Shown: piece by piece, positions 1 through 4,518 of the stretch
Position numbering within the stretch: the stretch's first letter is position 1
Layout: each line of letters opens with the position of its first letter
From: CAYZHV01 sp046541355
GTDB lineage: Bacteria > Spirochaetota > Spirochaetia > DSM-27196 > Alkalispirochaetaceae
Assembly: GCA_046541355.1 (NCBI GenBank)
Contig: JBKHDM010000117.1
Span: forward strand, 1-6,548
Reading direction: 5' to 3'
Length of the DNA: 6,548 nucleotides
Notes under the pieces: generated by a model
Seen by the model: the letters and a program-made list of their open reading frames with translations, nothing else
Database searches by the model: none
Told to the model about the DNA's origin: nothing
Made by a program: the position numbers and the translations under genes

Positions 1-48
1 GAGGTGCTCTCGGAGATCCTCTCTTTTCTGGAGAGGGTTACTCCCTGA
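1..48 (+). CDS. C-terminal end of an unidentified plus-strand protein (partial)
   Basis: Only the last 15 codons and a TGA stop (46-48) are inside the window, reading EVLSEILSFLERVTP. Codon choice (GAG, CTC, ATC, CTG; 11 of 15 third positions are G or C) matches the genes elsewhere in the window. The opposite strand of this stretch has no ATG, GTG or TTG, so it does not hold the start of a further minus-strand gene. The peptide looks like a terminal amphipathic helix, and no family can be named from it. It would converge on the Crp-like gene, with only 12 bases between the two stop codons. A stretch this short could be open by chance, so the call is tentative. Confidence 0.5.
   Translation, partial: EVLSEILSFLERVTP
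16..38. other. Stem-loop at the convergent gene ends
   Basis: CCTCTC at 18-23 pairs perfectly with GAGAGG at 31-36 around a 7-base loop. One T-G wobble and one A-T pair extend the stem to about eight pairs. It lies between two converging genes, inside the end of the plus-strand one, where a shared terminator could sit. No T-run follows on either strand, so it is not a canonical intrinsic terminator. Confidence 0.25.
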
Positions 49-60
49 GAGCCCTCGGGC

Positions 61-708
61 CTACTCTTTCCGTTTAGAGGCTACCAGGCGTTGGAGGTCG
101 TGGATGTTGAGTACGACGATCCGGTCTTTCTCGACCTCCAGGCGGCGCTGATTGACGAAGTTGTTGATCACCTGACGACACTTTTCCGGGCTCAGCCCTG
201 CCCAGTGGGCGATGTCGTCGGGGGAAACGTGAAAGACCCGCTTGTCGTCTTCCTCTTCGGGCACGTGATTGGTGTCGCCCTCGTCGAGCATGAGAAACAC
301 ATCCGCAACCCGCGCCTGGATGTCGTCGAGGGTCAGGATGAGAAAGCGTCTTCGTTGATCGTAGATCCGCTTTACAAAGAGCCGCAGGAGCTTGAGCGCT
401 ATCTGGGGATTGCCGGTGAGCAGGATTTCGAAGTTCGCACGGTTGAACTCGAGAACCCGCACATCATCTATAGCCATCGCCGAGGCTGAGCGGGGAGCCT
501 CCTCGAGGATCGCCATCTCACCAAAGAGCTCCCCGGGCTGGAGAATGTCGATCGTTTTTTCGATATCCCCGATTATCTTCGATATCTGAACCCTCCCCTC
601 CTGTATGAGATAAAAGGTGTCCCCCGGCTCATACTCACAGAAGAGGAGTTGGTTTTTTTTGTATGTCACCGCGAACCGCTCGAAGGCCGCGAGGTTCAGA
701 TTCGACAA
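61..708 (-). CDS. Crp/Fnr-family transcriptional regulator
   Basis: A 215-residue cytoplasmic regulator with the full Crp architecture. It has an N-terminal cNMP-binding beta-roll (about 10-115), a long dimerisation helix (about 100-142) and a C-terminal winged helix-turn-helix (about 160-208, SPDDIAHWAGLSPEKCRQV). The phosphate-binding cassette at 59-77 is canonical: G63-E64 correspond to the ribose-contacting Gly-Glu of E. coli CRP, and R73-S74 to its phosphate-binding Arg-Ser. Cyclic nucleotide binding is therefore plausible. There is no N-terminal cysteine cluster, so it is not an Fnr-type iron-sulfur sensor. The start is TTG at 706-708, chosen because AAGGAG (714-719) lies 5 bases upstream and the next in-frame ATG is codon 65, inside the cassette. 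It follows the TPR-fused cNMP protein by 15 bases, so the two are probably one transcript. Target genes are unknown; the divergent mla operon is the obvious candidate (inference). Confidence 0.9.
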   Translation of the reverse strand: MSNLNLAAFERFAVTYKKNQLLFCEYEPGDTFYLIQEGRVQISKIIGDIEKTIDILQPGELFGEMAILEEAPRSASAMAIDDVRVLEFNRANFEILLTGNPQIALKLLRLFVKRIYDQRRRFLILTLDDIQARVADVFLMLDEGDTNHVPEEEDDKRVFHVSPDDIAHWAGLSPEKCRQVINNFVNQRRLEVEKDRIVVLNIHDLQRLVASKRKE

Positions 709-713
709 ATTCT

Positions 714-719
714 CTCCTT
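714..719 (-). promoter_or_regulatory. Ribosome binding site that fixes the TTG start of the Crp-like gene
   Basis: Read on the minus strand, AAGGAG lies 5 bases before TTG (706-708), within the 15-base gap after the upstream gene's TAG. This strong, well-spaced site is the main reason for accepting the TTG start. Confidence 0.75.
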
Positions 720-723
720 GCAG

Positions 724-1722
724 CTACGACAGCTTACGAAGCTCCGCGTTTACCTTACGGGTTATCGCCTGGCTCGGGGAACCCATGCTCAGGGCGCGGG
801 CGTAGAAGGTTCGTGCACGCTCGCTCTCACCAGCTTCGTGGTAGCTCTTCCCGATATAAAACAGGATATCGTTAATCTCGCCAATACGGGGGTACTTCTG
901 AAGGAGATTTGAGAAGTGCTTGACCGTGGCGTTGTACTGATTGAGAAAAAAGAGGCAGCGACCGATCTCGTACATCGACTTGATCTGCATCTCCTCACTG
1001 ACCGCCTCCTTGGCCAGCTGCTGGAACTCCTCGAGGGCCTCTTTGTACTGCTCCTTGCTCTGGAGGCTCACCGCCTTGTAGTAGCGCTTCTCCTCGTCGT
1101 TGAGCTCCTTGCCTGCCCGGGTAGCGCTGCTTTTGGCGCTGGTGCCCCCAACGCTGCTCGCCCCGGGGCCCTGGCCGTCGCCGTACTTGCCGAGAAACTC
1201 CTCAGCCTTCTTAAGATACTCCCTTGCGGGGTCCGCATAGGCTCCCGAGGGGTATATCTCGAGGTAGCGCCGAAAGGCGTGGGATCCGTGGGTGTAGTCC
1301 TTCTTGCGCATGTAGTACTCGCCGATCTGGAAGAGCCCTGCCTCCGGGTCGGTCTGGTTACCGGTATTGAGCAGGGAGCTGACCTTGCCGTGGATACGGC
1401 GAAGCTGGTTTGAAAACACCTTGAGCATCTTCATGATGATTCGGGTGTTGTTGCTTACAAGCTGCTCGAACTCAGGAACCGAGAAGACAACTACCTGCGC
1501 CTCGGACAGGACAACGGCGTTTTCCTCCCGGGGATACTTACCGAGGGCGGACTTGACACCGAAAAACTCTCCGGTCTGGATGAGGTCGTGCACCTCCTCT
1601 CCGGTTTCGATGTCTCTGGAGTTGAGGCTGACCCGGCCCGCCTTGAGTATAAAGACCCGATCTCCGATATCACCCTGGAAGTAAATAACAGAGTTGGGGT
1701 TGAAGCTCATCGCTTTGGGCAC
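724..1722 (-). CDS. cNMP-binding-fold protein fused to TPR repeats
   Basis: A 332-residue protein with no signal peptide or membrane segment, so probably cytoplasmic. Residues about 5-115 form a Crp-type cNMP-binding beta-roll (FILKAGRVSL, then GEFFG at 51-55), followed by a connecting helix (93-118). There is no helix-turn-helix. The C-terminal part carries TPR-like helical repeats at about 129-165, 213-245, 248-282 and 285-315 (for example YKEALEEFQQLAKEA). A Gly/Ser/Ala-rich linker (181-205) splits the repeats. The nucleotide cassette is degenerate: Val56 stands where Crp proteins have the ribose-binding Glu, and Glu66 follows R65 where Ser/Thr is expected. It may bind no cyclic nucleotide, or another ligand. 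GTG (1720-1722) is chosen as start because AGGAGGAG (1731-1738) precedes it by 8 bases; the ATG at codon 5 is too far away. It is the first gene of the minus operon, upstream of the Crp-like gene. A sensor/scaffold role is inferred only. Confidence 0.85.
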   Translation of the reverse strand: MPKAMSFNPNSVIYFQGDIGDRVFILKAGRVSLNSRDIETGEEVHDLIQTGEFFGVKSALGKYPREENAVVLSEAQVVVFSVPEFEQLVSNNTRIIMKMLKVFSNQLRRIHGKVSSLLNTGNQTDPEAGLFQIGEYYMRKKDYTHGSHAFRRYLEIYPSGAYADPAREYLKKAEEFLGKYGDGQGPGASSVGGTSAKSSATRAGKELNDEEKRYYKAVSLQSKEQYKEALEEFQQLAKEAVSEEMQIKSMYEIGRCLFFLNQYNATVKHFSNLLQKYPRIGEINDILFYIGKSYHEAGESERARTFYARALSMGSPSQAITRKVNAELRKLS

Positions 1723-1730
1723 CAGCTAAA

Positions 1731-1738
1731 CTCCTCCT
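1731..1738 (-). promoter_or_regulatory. Ribosome binding site for the GTG start of the cNMP-TPR gene
   Basis: Minus-strand AGGAGGAG ends 8 bases before GTG (1720-1722). It is an almost ideal Shine-Dalgarno, and it argues against the in-frame ATG four codons further in. Confidence 0.8.
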
Positions 1739-1743
1739 GTAAA

Positions 1744-1772
1744 ATCCTATCCGAGGGTCTCGGAAAAATCAA
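1744..1772 (-). promoter_or_regulatory. Candidate sigma70-type promoter of the minus operon
   Basis: On the minus strand, TTGATT (1772-1767, 4 of 6 to TTGACA) is followed after exactly 17 bases by TAGGAT (1749-1744, 4 of 6 to TATAAT). Transcription would start near 1737, giving a leader of about 15 bases that contains the Shine-Dalgarno. The hexamers are only moderate matches; position and spacing are the main support. The spacer contains a perfect inverted repeat (1750-1764). Confidence 0.4.
1750..1764. repeat. 15-bp inverted repeat, candidate operator
   Basis: TCCGAG-GGT-CTCGGA has perfect 6-base arms around a 3-base centre. It lies in the divergent intergenic region, exactly within the -35/-10 spacer proposed for the minus operon and upstream of the -35 proposed for mlaE. 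It does not match the classic CRP (TGTGA-N6-TCACA) or FNR (TTGAT-N4-ATCAA) sites. It could be an operator for the local regulator or another one, or an RNA hairpin; no T-run makes it a terminator. Confidence 0.4.
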
Positions 1773-1773
1773 G

Positions 1774-1803
1774 TTGCCTAATTATCGCTGTCCGGCCTAC
1801 TAT
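1774..1803 (+). promoter_or_regulatory. Candidate promoter placing the mlaE transcript start at its ATG
   Basis: TTGCCT (1774-1779, 4 of 6 to TTGACA) and TACTAT (1798-1803, 4 of 6 to TATAAT) are separated by 18 bases. The ATG of mlaE starts 8 bases after the last base of the -10, which is where transcription is expected to begin. It is back-to-back with the proposed minus-strand promoter: the two -35 elements are only one base apart. Confidence 0.4.
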
Positions 1804-1810
1804 CCTTGTT

Positions 1811-2602
1811 ATGTTGTCGGCGATTCCGTTTCACGAACGTATCGGCCGCAAGGCTGTAGGCTCGCTCCAGAGTTTCGCCTACGCCATGGGCTTCTTCTTC
1901 GAGATTCTCAAGGAGACTGTCGCCTACCTCAGAGAGAACCGGTCGAGACGGGTTCTCACCTTTCAAATTCTCTTTACCGGGGTTGAGGCGCTCTCGGTCA
2001 TCGCCGTCCTTGCTCTCGCCCTCGGGGCGATCATTATTATCCAGGGGGTCTCCCTGCTGCCGCAGTTCGGCCAGGGGAGTCTCATCTACACCATCCTGAT
2101 CACCGTCATTACCCGGGAGCTCGGGCCGATACTGACGGCGTTTATCGTCACCGCCCGTTCGGGAACCGCAATCTCAACGGAGCTCGGCAACATGGTTATC
2201 AACCATGAGATCGAGGCGTATGTGGCAACGGGGATCAACCCGATCAACTATCTCGTGGTTCCCCGGTTTATCGGAGTCATCGTATCGGTGGTACTCCTCA
2301 ACCTCTATTTCAACATCTTCGGCCTCCTCGGAAGCTACTTTCTCACCCAGTTCGTCGAGGCTGTCGGATTCGTCGACTACTTCTCCAGTCTCCTGCGCGC
2401 CCTCTCACCGGTCGACGTCCTCTCCTCGATCATCAAGAGCGTGGTATTCGGCGCGGTCATCTCAACGGTAGCCACCTATTACGGGTTCAAGGTCGAGCGC
2501 TCCGCAACGGAGGTGCCGCAGACCGCAATCAAGTCGGTGGGACAGGGCTTTATGCTGCTTATCGTGGCAAACGCTCTGCTCACCCTGGTCTACTACGCCT
2601 AG
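1811..2602 (+). CDS. mlaE: MlaE-family ABC transporter permease (MCE lipid transport)
   Basis: A 263-residue integral inner-membrane permease of an MCE-type lipid importer/exporter, close in length to E. coli MlaE (about 260). It has an N-terminal interfacial helix region (10-45), then hydrophobic segments at about 57-80, 91-114, 147-177, 206-226 and 244-262. The family hallmark TRELGPILTA (101-110) is followed by ARSGTAISTELG (115-126), and IKSVVFG (208-214) is the typical C-terminal motif. No STAS domain is fused to it. ATG 1811 is the only possible start: an in-frame TAA lies at 1727-1729 and no ATG, GTG or TTG occurs between. No Shine-Dalgarno precedes it, so the message may be leaderless. 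It is the first gene of the plus operon. It should pair with MlaF in the cytoplasm and MlaD in the periplasm to move phospholipid between membranes; direction cannot be read from sequence. Confidence 0.95.
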   Translation: MLSAIPFHERIGRKAVGSLQSFAYAMGFFFEILKETVAYLRENRSRRVLTFQILFTGVEALSVIAVLALALGAIIIIQGVSLLPQFGQGSLIYTILITVITRELGPILTAFIVTARSGTAISTELGNMVINHEIEAYVATGINPINYLVVPRFIGVIVSVVLLNLYFNIFGLLGSYFLTQFVEAVGFVDYFSSLLRALSPVDVLSSIIKSVVFGAVISTVATYYGFKVERSATEVPQTAIKSVGQGFMLLIVANALLTLVYYA

Positions 2603-2605
2603 GAG
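2601..2605 (+). promoter_or_regulatory. Ribosome binding site for the GTG start of mlaF
   Basis: AGGAG overlaps the mlaE stop codon TAG (2600-2602) and lies 7 bases before GTG 2613. This couples translation of the two genes and supports the GTG start. Confidence 0.7.
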
Positions 2606-2612
2606 TTGCACC

Positions 2613-3419
2613 GTGGATAGCGCAGTTTCCCTTGCGGGCGTCGGACTCCAGATCGAAGGCGCCACCATTCTCGAAGATGTAGACCTCGAAATACCCCGGG
2701 GCAAGACGACCTTTATCATGGGGCCGAGCGGGTCGGGGAAGTCGATGCTTCTCAAATGCGCCGCCGGTATCCTCCCCTGTGATACGGGTCGAGTCCAGTT
2801 CGACGGCAGGGATATAGCAAAGCTGAGCGAGAAGGAGCTGCGGAAACTGCGCCAGGAGCACGGCTTTGTCTTCCAGGACGCCGCCCTCTGGCAGAACCTC
2901 ACGATCCTCCAGAACCTGAGCCTTCCCCTCCAGTACCATCGTCCGCAGATGCCTCCGGCGGAGGTGCGCCGCCGGATAGACGCCCTCATCGATCTGGTCG
3001 AGTTCAGGGAGGACCTCACCCTCCGTCCCGCCTCCCTCTCTCTCGGTGAGCGTAAGATCGCCTCGTTTATCCGCGCCCTGGTCCTCAGTCCCAGGATGAT
3101 CTTTATGGATGAGCCGAGCACCTCCCTCGACTCCCAGGCGGTGCAGAAGATAAGCGAGGTTATCGAGCGACTCAAGCGGGAGGGGCGAACCATGATCATA
3201 ACGAGTCATAACGCCCGTCTCGCCTCCCGATTCGCGGACTATCTGGTGGTCATTGAACGGGGTAAGGTTCTCGCCTTTGACACGATGGAAAACATCGTCA
3301 AAACCGATTCAGCCAGGGTTAAGCAGATCCTCGCGGAAGTCCTGAACTTGAGCTCGAGTTATGACAGTGACATTCTCGAGCTCCTCGGAGAGGACGAGAG
3401 CAACCCCTTCGACCTCTGA
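2613..3419 (+). CDS. mlaF: MlaF-family ABC transporter ATPase
   Basis: A 268-residue cytoplasmic ATP-binding subunit that powers the MlaE permease. Walker A is GPSGSGKS (37-44), the Q-loop Gln is Q88 (FVFQDA), Walker B with the catalytic Glu is MIFMDEP (162-168, E167), the D-loop is SLD (171-173) and the switch His is H199 (TSHN). All catalytic positions are intact. The ABC signature is SLSLGERK, with Leu144 in place of the first Gly of LSGGQ; Ser143 and Gly145 are kept. The C-terminal tail (about 225-268) is acidic at its end (LGEDESNPFDL) and may contact partner subunits, as C-terminal extensions of MlaF do in other bacteria. It starts with GTG 10 bases after mlaE. The next gene follows after a 43-base gap that may contain an internal promoter. 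Assignment to MlaF rather than another ABC ATPase rests on its place between mlaE and mlaD. Confidence 0.93.
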   Translation: MDSAVSLAGVGLQIEGATILEDVDLEIPRGKTTFIMGPSGSGKSMLLKCAAGILPCDTGRVQFDGRDIAKLSEKELRKLRQEHGFVFQDAALWQNLTILQNLSLPLQYHRPQMPPAEVRRRIDALIDLVEFREDLTLRPASLSLGERKIASFIRALVLSPRMIFMDEPSTSLDSQAVQKISEVIERLKREGRTMIITSHNARLASRFADYLVVIERGKVLAFDTMENIVKTDSARVKQILAEVLNLSSSYDSDILELLGEDESNPFDL

Positions 3420-3424
3420 TTGGA

Positions 3425-3453
3425 TTGACTACCCTATCGGTTGAACATAGACT
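3425..3453 (+). promoter_or_regulatory. Candidate internal promoter just before mlaD
   Basis: TTGACT (3425-3430, 5 of 6 to TTGACA) and TAGACT (3448-3453, 4 of 6 to TATAAT) are exactly 17 bases apart, in the 43-base gap between mlaF and mlaD. Transcription would begin near 3460, about 3 bases before the mlaD ATG. It could supply extra MlaD and downstream proteins independently of mlaEF. Confidence 0.4.
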
Positions 3454-3456
3454 TTC

Positions 3457-3461
3457 AGGAG
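3457..3461 (+). promoter_or_regulatory. Abnormally close Shine-Dalgarno-like AGGAG before mlaD
   Basis: AGGAG ends only one base before ATG 3463, well short of the usual 5-9. An in-frame TAG at 3448-3450 excludes an earlier start, and the next in-frame alternative (GTG, codon 11) is about 31 bases away. Either initiation is weak, or it does not depend on this motif. Confidence 0.45.
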
Positions 3462-3462
3462 C

Positions 3463-4518
3463 ATGAAGTTTCGCATTCGCTTTGCCCACCAGGTGGTCGG
3501 GGTCTTTATACTTGTTGCCGTCGCGTTCGTCGTGGCAATCCTCGTTCTCATGGGCGTCAACCAGCGCTGGTTCGCGCGAAACTACCGGTACGAGAGCGCC
3601 TTTGACTCGGCAAACGGCCTCTCCATCGGGATGGCGGTCGATTTCAAGGGGTTCGAGATCGGTCGGGTCACCGACATCTCCCTCAACGAGGAGAACGTCG
3701 TCGAGGTGGAGTTCTACATCCAGGACACCTACGTCGATCGGGTCTACGCCCATAGCGTTCTGCAGCTGCAAAGCAGCCCGATCGGGCTGGGAGGCGGCCT
3801 TGTCTTCCATCAGGGGGTAACCCCGACCGAACCGCTTCCGGAGGGCTCGTTTATCGCATCCCTCAATACCGAGGAGGGCCTGCAGCTCCTCGCCCAGGGG
3901 CTCGTGGATGTGCCGAGGTCTTCCGACCCGATCAGTAGTCTCATTGAACAGCTCGACCCGATCCTCGCAAACGTAAACAACGTGCTCCAGGAGGTCGAGG
4001 CGACCCTCGCCACGGTCAATCTCGCCCTCGCCGGTCAGGATGAGGGCCCCCTCGGTGAGACCCTCACCAACATCAACGCCCTCATGGTCGAGGTAGACCG
4101 GACCCTCGAGGAGACCACGAGCCGGACCAACGTTGTCCTCGAAGATGTCGGGGTAATTACCGACAATTTCGCCCAGGCGTCGGCGGAGTTTGCAGATCCT
4201 ACGGGGATTGTGCCGAAGCTCCTCGACCCCCAAGGCTCCCTGGCGACGATCCTCGATGATAACAACGCCCTCTACGACCAGATCGAGGCGATTCTCCTGA
4301 GTCTCAATAACACCGCCACCGAGGTGGAGGACCTCTCGGGCTTTATCACCAGTCAGTCCCCTCAGATCGCCGCCCTCCTCTCCGAGGGACGGGAGGCGGT
4401 TCAGACCGGTCAGGACGTCCTCGAGGGGTTGAGCAACAACCCCCTCATCCGCGGGGGAATCACCCCGGAGCTCGACCAACCGACAAACTTTCAGAGCTTC
4501 CGGGAGGCGGAGTTCTAA
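3463..4518 (+). CDS. mlaD: MlaD-like MCE-domain periplasmic lipid-binding protein
   Basis: A 351-residue MCE protein with a single N-terminal membrane anchor (about 11-31) and the rest in the periplasm. The MCE domain spans about 41-118 (YESAFDSANGLSIGMAVDFK, then GFEIGRVTDI). It ends in the SSPIGLGG turn (104-111), where MCE rings form their hydrophobic central pore loop. After it, about 135-325 is predicted as long amphipathic helix with many Leu/Val/Ile-spaced repeats, followed by a NPLIRGGI motif (326-333). E. coli MlaD has about 183 residues, so this form carries a large helical extension, more like the helical tails of PqiB or actinobacterial Mce proteins, that could form a tube across the periplasm. 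MCE proteins typically form homohexamers on MlaE/MlaF and carry phospholipid. The stop TAA is immediately followed by the ATG of the TPR lipoprotein gene. The fold assignment is strong; the direction of transport and the ligand are unknown. Confidence 0.93.
   Translation: MKFRIRFAHQVVGVFILVAVAFVVAILVLMGVNQRWFARNYRYESAFDSANGLSIGMAVDFKGFEIGRVTDISLNEENVVEVEFYIQDTYVDRVYAHSVLQLQSSPIGLGGGLVFHQGVTPTEPLPEGSFIASLNTEEGLQLLAQGLVDVPRSSDPISSLIEQLDPILANVNNVLQEVEATLATVNLALAGQDEGPLGETLTNINALMVEVDRTLEETTSRTNVVLEDVGVITDNFAQASAEFADPTGIVPKLLDPQGSLATILDDNNALYDQIEAILLSLNNTATEVEDLSGFITSQSPQIAALLSEGREAVQTGQDVLEGLSNNPLIRGGITPELDQPTNFQSFREAEF
4509..4512 (+). promoter_or_regulatory. Ribosome binding site of the TPR lipoprotein gene, inside mlaD
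   Basis: GGAG lies within the last codons of mlaD, 6 bases before ATG 4519. With TAA directly abutting ATG, it points to tight translational coupling of the two genes. Confidence 0.6.

Noticed and set aside
49..60. GCCC-TC-GGGC palindrome between the convergent stops
   Set aside because: The loop would be only 2-4 bases, the stem short, and no T-run follows on either strand, so it is not supportable as a terminator.
1588..1986. Plus-strand open frame across the divergent control region
   Set aside because: It overlaps the 5' ends of both the cNMP-TPR gene and mlaE, has no domain signature, and would bury both proposed promoters.
2462..3209. Two minus-strand open frames antisense to mlaF
   Set aside because: mlaF has all ABC ATPase motifs intact in the plus frame. 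The antisense products are Arg/Ser- or Glu/Gly-rich with no recognisable fold.
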